A stretch of 21,429 nt of DNA, from positions 1 through 21,429 of the forward strand of contig CAXBRB010000016.1 in NCBI GenBank assembly GCA_963977795.1, given 5' to 3'. The position numbers and the translations under genes are program-made. The DNA is from Bog-756 sp963977795. GTDB taxonomy: Bacteria > Actinomycetota > Acidimicrobiia > Acidimicrobiales > RAAP-2. This document shows, piece by piece, positions 6,607-15,406 of the stretch; the stretch's first letter is position 1, and each line of letters starts with the position of its first letter. The notes under the pieces are model-generated. The model saw only the letters and a program-made list of their open reading frames with translations. It had not been told where the DNA came from and did no database searches.

Positions 6607-7914
6607 ATGGAGCAGAGGAACGAGGGGATGGCGACACCGAGGACGGTGCCCGAGCTGGCGCCGGTGGATCCCGCGGTCATGCCGTCACGGCGCCGGAGCC
6701 GGATGGTGCGGATCGGCGCAGCGATCGGCCTCGTCGTCGGTGTGACCCTGGGGAGCGCGGCCATCGCCAACGCCGTCACCGCACCGTCGGAGCCGGCCGG
6801 CCACCACGAGGGCCCGTGGCCGGGTGCGACGCCACCGGCGGCAGTCGGCACGGTGGCCTCCGTGGGGACGGATGCGTTCACGGTGACTTCCCGGAAGGGG
6901 ACGACCGTCTCGGTCACCGTGGACGGGTCCACGACCTACCTCGACAAGGCGGTGGCTGCGCCGTCGTTCCACGACGTCACTGTGGGAGCCTTCGTCGTCG
7001 TGTTCGGCAAGACCTCCTCGGGATCGGTGGCCGCAGACAAGGTGATCATCGGTCTCCCGCGTCACGCCATGGAGGGCAGGGGCCACATGCCGTGGACGGA
7101 CGGTCCGCCGCCAGCCGCCGTGGGGACCGTGGCGTCGGTGGCCACGGGGTCCTTCACGATCACGGGCGAGGGCGGAGCGACGACGACCGTCACGGTCGAC
7201 GGCTCGACCGCCTATGTCGATGACGCGGTCGCCGCGCCGTCCTTCCAGGATGTCGCCGTGGGCAGGTTCGTCATCGTCCTCGGCAGCCGTGCGGGGGGCA
7301 CGGTTGCGGCCACCAAGGTGATCGTCACCGGGCACCCCGGCGACGATCCGTCTGGCCCCGTCGGCAGCTCCACGACCACCGTCCCGTCGGGCGATGAGGA
7401 CAGCGACGGTGACCACGGCGCACCGATGGCACCGCCGGCCGCCGCCGGCACGGTGGCGACGGTCGGGAGCGGGAGCTTCACCGTGTCGTCGTTCCATGGC
7501 GGCACGGTGACCGTGACGGTGGACGGTTCCACGGTCTACGTCGGCCACGACGGAGCGTCGGCATCCTTCGCCTCCATCGTCGTCGGGGCCCGGGTCATGG
7601 TGCTCGGCACGGCGTCCTCCGGATCGGTGGCCGCATCGAAGGTCTTCGTGATGGCGCCCGAGTCCGGCGAGCCGGTCGACGGCCCGGGGCATGCTGACGG
7701 CCCGGGGGCGCCGGGGTCGATGTGGACGCCGCCCACGACGGCTCCGTCCGCCGGCGCACCATCGTCCGCATCCACGGCCCCGTCGGCGTCCGGTTCGGAC
7801 GGGTGGTGGAGCGGGCCGTCTTCCGGAGCGACCACCGGTTCGGGCGGATTTGGCACGACCGGCGGCAGCCGTGACACGTCGCAGTGGGGGAGCGGCCCGT
7901 CGTCGTTCCGCTGA
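6607..7914 (+). CDS. Exported or membrane-anchored protein with three DUF5666-like repeats
   Basis: A 435-residue protein. Residues 28-34 are basic and 35-57 are hydrophobic, giving a signal peptide or N-terminal anchor. Three copies of a roughly 69-residue beta-rich unit follow at about 80-148, 172-240 and 280-348. Each reads G-T-V-A-S/T-V, then FTV/FTI, TVTVDGST, a VG-x-x-V-x-V-x-G turn and a closing V-A-A-x-K-V. This is the pattern of DUF5666, thought to form small OB-like barrels. The C-terminus (350-435) is Pro/Ser/Gly/Thr-rich and low in complexity, as expected outside the cell. The start at 6607 is set by GAGGAG 7 nt upstream. Function is unknown; a role at the cell surface is inferred. 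Confidence 0.85.
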   Translation: MEQRNEGMATPRTVPELAPVDPAVMPSRRRSRMVRIGAAIGLVVGVTLGSAAIANAVTAPSEPAGHHEGPWPGATPPAAVGTVASVGTDAFTVTSRKGTTVSVTVDGSTTYLDKAVAAPSFHDVTVGAFVVVFGKTSSGSVAADKVIIGLPRHAMEGRGHMPWTDGPPPAAVGTVASVATGSFTITGEGGATTTVTVDGSTAYVDDAVAAPSFQDVAVGRFVIVLGSRAGGTVAATKVIVTGHPGDDPSGPVGSSTTTVPSGDEDSDGDHGAPMAPPAAAGTVATVGSGSFTVSSFHGGTVTVTVDGSTVYVGHDGASASFASIVVGARVMVLGTASSGSVAASKVFVMAPESGEPVDGPGHADGPGAPGSMWTPPTTAPSAGAPSSASTAPSASGSDGWWSGPSSGATTGSGGFGTTGGSRDTSQWGSGPSSFR

Positions 7915-7920
7915 GCGGGA
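7906..7920 (+). terminator. Short stem-loop centred on the stop codon of the DUF5666 gene
   Basis: TTCCGC-TGA-GCGGGA forms a 6-bp stem (one G-T pair) whose 3-nt loop is the stop codon. There is no T-run after it, so termination is uncertain. Confidence 0.25.
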
Positions 7921-7940
7921 CGCACGCAGCCCCTGCGCCT

Positions 7941-8231
7941 GTGTCGCATGCCTGCATGCTGACCATGGACCTTCGGGTCCGGGAGAGCCGCTCCCTCAAG
8001 GCCAAGCGCTCGGTGGTCCGCTCCCTGGTCGACGGGGCCCGGTCCCGCTACGGAGTGGCCGCCGCCGAGACGGATCACCAGGACCAGTGGCAGCGGGCAG
8101 AGGTGGCCTTCGCCGCCGTGTCGGGTTCCCAGCAGCATGTGGCTGAGGTGCTCGACGCCGTTGACCGGTTCGTGTGGTCGCACCCCGAGGTCGAGGTGGT
8201 GTCCGCCGAGCGCTCCTGGATCGAGATCTGA
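7941..8231 (+). CDS. DUF503 (YlxP-like) family protein
   Basis: A 96-residue protein matching DUF503: an initial beta strand (CMLTMDLRV), the conserved RESRSLKAKRSVVRSLVD block (about residues 12-29), a central QRAEVAF strand, and a closing strand WSHPEVEVVSAER. Family members are small ferredoxin-like-fold proteins, often encoded near nusA-infB-rbfA; here none of those genes is near. The GTG at 7941 gives the normal length (92-96 residues) and N-terminus; an in-frame start at 7884 would overlap the previous gene. No strong ribosome-binding site is visible. Function is unproven in general, and a link to ribosome biogenesis is only by association. Confidence 0.85.
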   Translation: MSHACMLTMDLRVRESRSLKAKRSVVRSLVDGARSRYGVAAAETDHQDQWQRAEVAFAAVSGSQQHVAEVLDAVDRFVWSHPEVEVVSAERSWIEI

Positions 8232-8294
8232 CCGCCTGGGCGGATCGGGAGTCGGACGGCTCGGCCTGGCACCCCTCGACGACGTCAGCGGCCG

Positions 8295-8323
8295 TCGACA
8301 GGGCAGGGTCCACGACCTAGCCT
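8295..8323 (+). promoter_or_regulatory. Promoter of the MDMPI-like gene, leaderless layout
   Basis: TCGACA (8295-8300) resembles the -35 TTGACA. It is followed after exactly 17 nt by TAGCCT (8318-8323), which fits the -10 TANNNT. The ATG begins 7 nt after the last base of the -10, the usual transcription start position. No Shine-Dalgarno sequence precedes the ATG. Confidence 0.6.
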
Positions 8324-8329
8324 CGCCCC

Positions 8330-9139
8330 ATGGGTGCGCTCTCCGAACTGCTGGACGATGTCGACGCCGAGTACGGCGACCTGCGTTCGATCGTGGGTCG
8401 CCTGGGGGCGGCCGACCCGGCCTGGGACGCCGTGACGCCGGCCGAAGGGTGGATGGTGCGTGACCAGATCAGCCACCTGGCCTACTTCGACGATGCCGGC
8501 CGCACCGCCATCGAGGACCCTGCGGCGTTCACCGCGCTCGCCGAGGAGCTGATGGGGTCGACCGGCGATCCCATGGCCGTCCACCTCGACCGGGGCCGGG
8601 CCCTCGACGGCGCCGGGCTCCTCGCCTGGTGGGACGACGCCCACCGCCGCATGACTGCCGCCTTCGTCGATGTCGATCCGACAGACCGGATCCCCTGGTT
8701 CGGCCCGTCCATGGGCGCCCGGTCCTTCCTCACGGCCCGGCTCATGGAGACCTGGGCCCACGGTCAGGATGTCGTCGACGCCCTCGGGGCCGACCGTGTG
8801 CCCACCGACCGGCTCCGGCACGTCGCTCACATCGGTGTGGCTGCCCGGCCGTACTCCTATGTGGTCCGCGGACAAGACGTGCCATCCGGTCGGATCACCG
8901 TCGCCGTCGAGGGGCCCTCGGGCGACACGTGGACGTGGGCGGTGGGCGAGGAGGTGCCTGGCCAGGAGGAAGCGACCGTGACCGGTTCTGCGCTCGACTT
9001 CTGCCTGGTGGTCACCCAGCGCCGGAACGTGGCCGACACCGGGCTGGTGGTCGTGGGCGGCCTGGCCGAGGATTGGGTCTCGGTGGCCCAGGCGTTCGCC
9101 GGCCCGCCGGGCCCCGGCCGTCCGCCCGCCGGTGCCTGA
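8330..9139 (+). CDS. DinB/maleylpyruvate-isomerase-like metal-binding protein (TIGR03084-like)
   Basis: A 269-residue protein. The N-terminal four-helix domain (about 1-155) is of the mycothiol-dependent maleylpyruvate isomerase/DinB type, with metal ligands His49 (ISHLAYFDDA) and the pair Glu140/His144 in METWAHGQDV. The three-ligand H...E-x3-H pattern matches MDMPI. The second half (about 160-258) contains VAHIGVAARPYSY and TVTGSALDFCLVVTQRR, as in the C-terminal part of the actinobacterial TIGR03084 group. It is probably a mycothiol-using enzyme, but the substrate is unknown. The start at 8330 is supported by a well-spaced promoter placing transcription on the ATG. It converges on the threonine aldolase gene with a 12-bp gap. 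Confidence 0.85.
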   Translation: MGALSELLDDVDAEYGDLRSIVGRLGAADPAWDAVTPAEGWMVRDQISHLAYFDDAGRTAIEDPAAFTALAEELMGSTGDPMAVHLDRGRALDGAGLLAWWDDAHRRMTAAFVDVDPTDRIPWFGPSMGARSFLTARLMETWAHGQDVVDALGADRVPTDRLRHVAHIGVAARPYSYVVRGQDVPSGRITVAVEGPSGDTWTWAVGEEVPGQEEATVTGSALDFCLVVTQRRNVADTGLVVVGGLAEDWVSVAQAFAGPPGPGRPPAGA

Positions 9140-9147
9140 CTACCGGC
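9128..9147. terminator. Possible bidirectional stem-loop between convergent genes
   Basis: GCCGGT and ACCGGC form a 6-bp stem around an 8-nt loop that contains the stop codon of the plus-strand gene. It sits at the junction of convergent genes, where a terminator is expected, but there is no T-run on either strand. Confidence 0.3.
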
Positions 9148-9151
9148 CGGC

Positions 9152-10201
9152 TCACCCGTGGGCGGCCATGTGCCGGCCGAGCAGAGCCACCAGCGCGTCC
9201 ACATCTTCGGGCGTGGTGTCGAACGAGCACATCCAGCGGACCACGCCCGTCTCCTGGTCCCACACATAGAACGGGTAGTCGACCTGCAGGGCCTGGGTCA
9301 CCGCGGCCGGGAGGACGGCGAACACGCCGTTGGCCTCGACCGGATGGGCCAGCCGTACGCCCGGGACGGCCGAAGCCCCCTCGCCCAGGCGGCTGGCCAT
9401 GGCGTTGGCGTGGGCGGCGTTCCGCTCCCACAGGCCGTCGGTCAGCAGGGCCACGAACTGGGCGGCGGCGAAGCGCATCTTGGAGGCGAGCTGCATGGAC
9501 TGCTTCCGCACGAAGCGGAGCCCGGTCTCATCGTCGGACCGGAAGGTGACCACCGCCTCGGCGCCGAGCGCACCGTTCTTGGTGCCGCCGAAGGAGAGCA
9601 CGTCCACTCCGGCGGAGGTGCCGAACGCACCGAGCGGGACACCGAGGGCGGCGGCGGCGTTGGCGATCCGGGCGCCATCCAGGTGGACGAGCAGCCCGTT
9701 CCCGTGGGCCCAGTCGGCCAGGGTCCTGATCTCTTCGACGGAGTAGCACGTGCCCAGCTCCGTGCTCTGGGTGACGGAGACGACACGGGTCTGGACGTGG
9801 TGCTCGTCTCCCACACCGGTGAGCACCCGTTGGGCCAGGTCGGGGGTGAGCTTCCCGTCGGGGCAGTCCACCGTCACCAGCTTCGATCCGAGGAACCGCT
9901 CGGGGGCGCCGCACTCGTCGACGGCGATGTGGGCGCCCGATGCGCAGATGACCGCTTCGTGGGGGCGGAGGAGGGACTGGAGGCCGACCACGTTGGCACC
10001 GGTGCCGTTGAACGCCAGGTAGACCTCGGCGTCCGGGCCGAACTCCCGGCGGAACAGGGCGACGGCCTCGGCCGTCAGCGGGTCGGCGCCGTAGGAAGGG
10101 GCGTGCCCGATGTTGGCGGCCACGATGGCCGCCATGACCTCGGGATGGACGCCGGACCAGTTGTCGCTGGCGAACGTCCGTTCCGGCGGGGAGGTGGGCA
10201 C
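9152..10201 (-). CDS. ltaE: Low-specificity L-threonine aldolase (beta-eliminating lyase family)
   Basis: A 349-residue PLP enzyme of fold type I, predicted to cleave L-threonine or L-allo-threonine to glycine and acetaldehyde. The N-terminus has SDNWSGVHPEVMAAI (12-26) and the conserved SYGADPLT (36-43). The cofactor site includes FNGTGAN (64-70), HLDGARIANA (173-182, with Asp175 placed to bind the pyridine nitrogen) and FGGTKNGALG (204-213), where Lys208 forms the Schiff base. Length matches the family (about 335-350). The ATG at 10201 lies 8 bp after the stop of ettA, so the gene is probably expressed from the ettA promoter. Other beta-eliminating lyases share this fold, so strict substrate assignment is inferred from the motifs. 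Confidence 0.88.
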   Translation of the reverse strand: MPTSPPERTFASDNWSGVHPEVMAAIVAANIGHAPSYGADPLTAEAVALFRREFGPDAEVYLAFNGTGANVVGLQSLLRPHEAVICASGAHIAVDECGAPERFLGSKLVTVDCPDGKLTPDLAQRVLTGVGDEHHVQTRVVSVTQSTELGTCYSVEEIRTLADWAHGNGLLVHLDGARIANAAAALGVPLGAFGTSAGVDVLSFGGTKNGALGAEAVVTFRSDDETGLRFVRKQSMQLASKMRFAAAQFVALLTDGLWERNAAHANAMASRLGEGASAVPGVRLAHPVEANGVFAVLPAAVTQALQVDYPFYVWDQETGVVRWMCSFDTTPEDVDALVALLGRHMAAHG

Positions 10202-10209
10202 GCGGACGG

Positions 10210-11889
<1,680 letters not shown>

Positions 11890-11963
11890 GGGGTGACAGT
11901 GTGCCAGCCCGGGATGGGACGGTGGCGCGGCGGACCGTCGGGGGCAGACCTGGGCGATGTGGT

Positions 11964-11969
11964 TAGCCT
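11964..11969 (+). promoter_or_regulatory. Probable -10 element (TAGCCT), leaderless layout
   Basis: TAGCCT ends 6 nt before the ATG at 11976, exactly as at 8318-8323, so transcription should begin on or next to the start codon. I see no TTGACA-like -35 at 16-18 nt. Confidence 0.45.
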
Positions 11970-11975
11970 GGACCC

Positions 11976-12926
11976 ATGTCCTCCTCCGACGCGCCGGCCG
12001 GCAGCACGTCCGCGGCGCCGCCTCCGGGCCGACGCTCGCGCCGGGAGGCCGTCGGGACGCTGATCCGACACCTCGTCGACGCCATCCGTCAGGGGGACGA
12101 CGAGATGGTGGAGCGGGCGGTGCTGGACCTCAGCGCCCGGAGCCGGTGGCTGGCCCCGCTGGCCCTGCTGGTCAGCGGCTTCGTCATGCTCTTCCAGGGC
12201 GTCAAGCTGCTCTTCATCAACTGGCGCCTCACCCTGGTCCAGATCCTTCCCGCCATGTGGATCTGGGTCGCCCTGATGGACTTCAAGATGCACGTCGTGC
12301 ACGACCACAGCTTCCTCAGGCTCCGGGGGCCGGCGGTCCTCCTGCTCGGGGCGCTCATCGTGGCCTTGACGGCCGGGGCGTTCTTCCTGAACGCCGTCTT
12401 CGGCTTCGCTGTGGCCACCAAGGGCGCGCCGGAGATCCGTCCGGCCTTCGCCCAGGCCCGGGAGCACCTGCGGACCATCCTGGCCTGGGGGATCGGCATC
12501 GGTCTCCTGCTGGCCTTCGCCATGGTGGTGGTCGACCGGTGGGGGAAGCGCTGGTTCGGCCTCACCCTGGGCATCACCCTCGCCCTCATGATGTTCGCCT
12601 ATGTGGCCGTCCCGTCCCGGCTGCTGGGCCTCCGCTCGGAGCAGAGCCGACGGGACAAGCTCACGGCCTCGGCCGTGGGCGGGGCTGTCGGGGCCATCAT
12701 CTGCTCGCCGTCGTACCTGCTCGGCCGGCTGGCCATCCTGATGATCGGCTCGCACGTCCTGCGCTACCTGGCCATCGTGCTGCTGGTGATCGCCATCGTG
12801 CTCCAGGCCGGGGCCACCGGTGCGGTCAAGGCCGTGAAGATGAGCGCCAAGATCGTGGCCGGAATGGAGTCGGACGGGGAGCCGGCAGAGCCGGTCGGAT
12901 CGCCTGACGCATCGACGTCCGGCTAG
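11976..12926 (+). CDS. Multi-pass membrane protein of unknown function
   Basis: A 316-residue protein with a hydrophilic N-terminus (1-55, Ser/Ala/Pro/Arg-rich then RHLVDAIRQGDDEMVERAV). About seven hydrophobic segments follow, near 58-80, 83-103, 117-145, 168-188, 194-217 and two between about 228 and 280, and then a short acidic, Ser/Pro-rich tail. I recognise no catalytic motif. The HVVHDHSFLRLRG segment between the second and third membrane spans holds three histidines and could be a functional loop, but this is only an observation. The ATG at 11976 is supported by TAGCCT 6 nt upstream. It is divergent from ettA, and I do not know of a functional link. Confidence 0.8.
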   Translation: MSSSDAPAGSTSAAPPPGRRSRREAVGTLIRHLVDAIRQGDDEMVERAVLDLSARSRWLAPLALLVSGFVMLFQGVKLLFINWRLTLVQILPAMWIWVALMDFKMHVVHDHSFLRLRGPAVLLLGALIVALTAGAFFLNAVFGFAVATKGAPEIRPAFAQAREHLRTILAWGIGIGLLLAFAMVVVDRWGKRWFGLTLGITLALMMFAYVAVPSRLLGLRSEQSRRDKLTASAVGGAVGAIICSPSYLLGRLAILMIGSHVLRYLAIVLLVIAIVLQAGATGAVKAVKMSAKIVAGMESDGEPAEPVGSPDASTSG

Positions 12927-12939
12927 TCCCGCCGACGTC
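12914..12939 (+). terminator. Stem-loop with the stop codon in its loop
   Basis: GACGT and CGGC (12914-12918 and 12920-12923) pair with GCCG and ACGTC (12931-12939), giving 9 bp with one bulged C. The 7-nt loop contains the TAG stop of the membrane-protein gene. No T-run follows. A factor-independent terminator without a U-tract, or an mRNA 3'-end stabiliser, is plausible. Confidence 0.45.
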
Positions 12940-13019
12940 TGCCGCCGGGCAACCCCTCCCCGGCCATCCGGATCGGAGGCACACGGCATCCCGTCCCGGT
13001 TGCCCTACCGCGACGTTCC

Positions 13020-13073
13020 GGGTGAGGGTGCGTGACGAAGACAGTGCGACTCCAAGTGGCAAGTCACTCACCC
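13020..13073. repeat. Imperfect inverted repeat, possible structured element
   Basis: GGGTGA (13020-13025) pairs with TCACCC (13068-13073), and GTGAC (13032-13036) pairs with GTCAC (13063-13067). Together they make an 11-bp stem interrupted by a 6-nt bulge on the left arm only. The 26-nt loop contains a further weak AGTG/CACT pairing that would compete. It could be an operator or part of an RNA, and I do not recognise it. Confidence 0.35.
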
Positions 13074-13449
13074 CTCGGTGCGGTGGGCGCCGGTGCCTGG
13101 CAACCTCGTGTTCGGGTCTGACTCAAGGCCTGCGCGCCCGCCGCGGGAAGCCGTCTTGTCGGATGACCACCGGGGGACCGAACGGTGCCACCTGAGTGCG
13201 GCGGATGCGCTGCGGCGCCGGGGCCGAACTGAACTTCCTGGTTGTGGGGTGCGCCGCTGATCCGGCCGGCGTCCGATGCGGCGTGACGTCGCACTCCGGC
13301 AAGGTCTTCTGGCAGGTCACCGGCAAGCGCAGAGCGGGATTCTCCGGGCATGTCCGTCGATCCGTGCGACCGAACGCTCCGCCGAGTGCATTGGTGGTCC
13401 TGGCAACCATCCTGCTCGCCAACTTCTTGCACACCGAGTGCAACGTTCC

Positions 13450-13478
13450 TTCACGCGGAGCGAGCCGATCTTTATGGT
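13450..13478 (+). promoter_or_regulatory. Possible promoter of the tad operon
   Basis: TTCACG (13450-13455) and TATGGT (13473-13478) are 17 nt apart and resemble -35 TTGACA and -10 TANNNT. The ATG at 13488 begins 9 nt after the -10, so the transcript would have no leader or only a few bases. Confidence 0.4.
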
Positions 13479-13487
13479 GCCGGACCC

Positions 13488-14561
13488 ATGGAACCGCTCC
13501 ACGAAGAAGTCGAACGAGGACGCTCCGCCCCTCCTGATGCCCGTGGCGCACTCCTCCCGAGTGGCCCGGCCCGCTACAAGTGCGGGGATGGGCATGTCCG
13601 CCGCATGCATGTCGGCTGGCTGCGTCAGCTCGTTGCCTCCGCCGGATGCATCGGTGGCGTGATTGTCGGCGTCGGTGTCCAGCTCGTGGTGCCAGGAGCG
13701 CCGCCGATGGCCGGAGCTGATGCAACAGGTGCGTCAAGTGGTGGCGGGACGGTGTCGGTCGGCGCCGGGTGGGGCACGGGCGCCCCGGGAAGCGGCGCGC
13801 CGTCCTCCGGCGGTGTGCCTGTGGGGAACGGAGGCGCCGGAGGCCGGTGGGCGTGCACCTCGACATACCTGGCGCTCAACAACGAAGGCGGGATGCCAGC
13901 CGGCGGCCCCCTCCCGGGCGCCTGGTACTCGGTGACCTGCACCGACGGCGCGACCGGCGTCCAGGTCACCCGGACGTCGTGGATCACCAGCGTCGGTCCC
14001 GCCCCGGCGACGCCGGGGGTCGATCCGAGCGTGCTGGCCCTGCAGGCCGAGCGATCGATGACGCTTCCGACCCCGTCCATCCGGACCAACCCGGCGGGAA
14101 CCTCCGTCGTCAACCTCGACACGTGGCTGTGGATCGATCCTGCCCTCTGGCACGCCGTGTCGGTGACGGCAGTAGCGGGTCCCGTCGCGGCGACCGCTGT
14201 GGCCACCCCGGTGGCCGTCATCTGGTCGACCGGTGACGGTGCCACCGTGCGGTGCGACGGTCCGGGCGAGGCCTTCCCGGCCGTGCAGGCGACGACGGCA
14301 TCGGCGCCTGGCTGCTCCCATCGCTATCGCCGCACCTCGATCGGCCAGTGGTCGCCAGACGGCTCGGCCGATGGTGCGGTGTACCGCCTCCGAGCGGTCG
14401 TGCAGTGGGCGGTCCGTTGGACGTCGCAAGGAGTCGCCGGCGGGGGGCCGCTTCCCGGACTGGAGACCTCAGCGTGGGTGCCGCTCCGCGTCGAGCAGGT
14501 CGAGAGCATCGGGATCCTGGCAGGGTCGCCCGTGGCTGCTGCACGGAGCTGGCCCCGGTGA
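13488..14561 (+). CDS. Secreted or anchored protein of unknown function, first gene of the tad operon
   Basis: A 357-residue protein. The first about 39 residues are charged; a hydrophobic stretch (about 46-68) then acts as signal or anchor, followed by a Gly/Ser-rich linker. Further on are a Cys-containing block GAWYSVTC and a C-terminal beta-rich region with a CDG...CSHRYRR cysteine pair and Trp-rich strands (VVQWAVRWTSQG). This resembles secreted proteins found next to tad genes in other actinobacteria, but I cannot give a function. An ATG at 13605 would give a classical signal peptide with a small n-region (MHVGWLRQ) and is a real alternative start; 13488 is preferred for the promoter just upstream. 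The next gene overlaps by 4 nt (GTGA), so it is translationally coupled to the pilus genes. Confidence 0.65.
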   Translation: MEPLHEEVERGRSAPPDARGALLPSGPARYKCGDGHVRRMHVGWLRQLVASAGCIGGVIVGVGVQLVVPGAPPMAGADATGASSGGGTVSVGAGWGTGAPGSGAPSSGGVPVGNGGAGGRWACTSTYLALNNEGGMPAGGPLPGAWYSVTCTDGATGVQVTRTSWITSVGPAPATPGVDPSVLALQAERSMTLPTPSIRTNPAGTSVVNLDTWLWIDPALWHAVSVTAVAGPVAATAVATPVAVIWSTGDGATVRCDGPGEAFPAVQATTASAPGCSHRYRRTSIGQWSPDGSADGAVYRLRAVVQWAVRWTSQGVAGGGPLPGLETSAWVPLRVEQVESIGILAGSPVAAARSWPR

Positions 14562-15406
14562 CCCGGATCCCGCCCCTGCGTTCCGGCGTGGACGATCACG
14601 GACATCTGGGCGATCCGGCGGCTCCTGAGGTCCGTCGGCCGACGTTGCGGTCGTCGGCTCCCGGCCGCATGCGCGGCGGCGTCGCCGGTCGCCGACCGCT
14701 CGTGGCGCTCGCATCAGCCGGGTTGGTCTGCCTCTCCGTGGTGGCGTTCACCTCGCTCTACTCCTCGGCCCGTCGCACCGCTCCGGTCCTTGTCGCAGCA
14801 CGGTCGATGCCCCAGGGCCATCTGGTCGCCGTCGCCGATCTCCGCGCCGTCGATGTTGCCGTCCCCGCAGGTGTCGCCACCATCCCGGCCGACCAGGCGA
14901 GGTCTGTGGTCGGGCACCGGGTTGCGGTGGCGGTGACGTCCGGATCGCTGGTGGTGCCATCGGACCTGGATGGCAGCACCGTCCTGGCCTCAGGTGCCGC
15001 CGTGGTGGGCGTCGCCTTGAAGGCCGGCGAGTACCCACCGACGGGACTGGTCCCGGGCGAGCAGGTCATGGTGGTCGAGACCGGAGGACCGAGTGGCACC
15101 CCGCTCGCCCTCCCCATGGCTGGAGTCGATCCGGGCGCCGTCGGAGCGGTGCCCGTCGTGACCCTGGCATCCCGGGCGACCGTCTACTCCGCGCAGAGTC
15201 AGCAGCCCAACTCGGGCGGCCCGGCACTCCTGGTGGGGCTGTCGGTCCCTGTCGCAGCCGCAGGGTCCATCGCAGTGGCTGCGTCGGGCGGGCAGGTGAG
15301 CCTCGTGCTTCTGCCTGCCTCCGCATCGGCCGCCACCTCGAGCGCGTTGGCCGGGGGAGCCACCTCCCCGATGTCCCCGGGATCAGGTGCGGAGGCGTCG
15401 GCATGA
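14558..15406 (+). CDS. SAF-domain protein, CpaB/RcpC-like pilus assembly factor
   Basis: A 282-residue protein with one membrane segment (about 47-67, LVALASAGLVCLSVVAFTS). An SAF domain follows (about 74-140): VLVAARSMPQGHLVAVADL, then VPAGVATIPADQARSVVGHRVAV, the usual order of CpaB. A second beta-rich portion contains LVPGEQVMVVETG. The tail is Ala/Ser/Gly-rich. CpaB/RcpC proteins act in the periplasm or cell wall in Flp pilus assembly. Start: GTG at 14558 in a GTGA overlap with the preceding stop. An ATG at about residue 38 (MRGGVAGRR) would give a shorter N-terminus typical of the family, so the first 37 residues are uncertain. Confidence 0.75.
   Translation: MTRIPPLRSGVDDHGHLGDPAAPEVRRPTLRSSAPGRMRGGVAGRRPLVALASAGLVCLSVVAFTSLYSSARRTAPVLVAARSMPQGHLVAVADLRAVDVAVPAGVATIPADQARSVVGHRVAVAVTSGSLVVPSDLDGSTVLASGAAVVGVALKAGEYPPTGLVPGEQVMVVETGGPSGTPLALPMAGVDPGAVGAVPVVTLASRATVYSAQSQQPNSGGPALLVGLSVPVAAAGSIAVAASGGQVSLVLLPASASAATSSALAGGATSPMSPGSGAEASA

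Larger units (their letters stand above)
12927..13487. other. 561-bp non-coding region upstream of the tad operon
   Basis: No frame here shows a recognisable protein, and the region looks less GC-rich than the genes around it. Its left end holds half of the stem-loop at 12914-12939. A longer inverted repeat lies at 13020-13073 and a promoter-like pair at 13450-13478. I found no tRNA cloverleaf, CRISPR repeat or riboswitch consensus I could support. Its size and position suggest it holds the regulation of the downstream operon. Confidence 0.5.

Noticed and set aside
10171..10184. LexA-like CGAAC-N4-GTTCC sequence
   Set aside because: It lies inside the coding sequence of the threonine aldolase, about 20 bp after the start codon, with one mismatch in the core; the gene is downstream of ettA in an operon. 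Probably coincidence.
12927..13487. Riboswitch (for example cyclic di-GMP) or tRNA in the long gap
   Set aside because: I looked for the conserved cores and for a cloverleaf with a T-loop; none fits. Only an unexplained inverted repeat remains.
13317..13610. 97-codon frame on the minus strand with ordinary amino acid composition
   Set aside because: It overlaps the start region of the first tad-operon gene and its promoter, has no ribosome-binding site and matches no known family.
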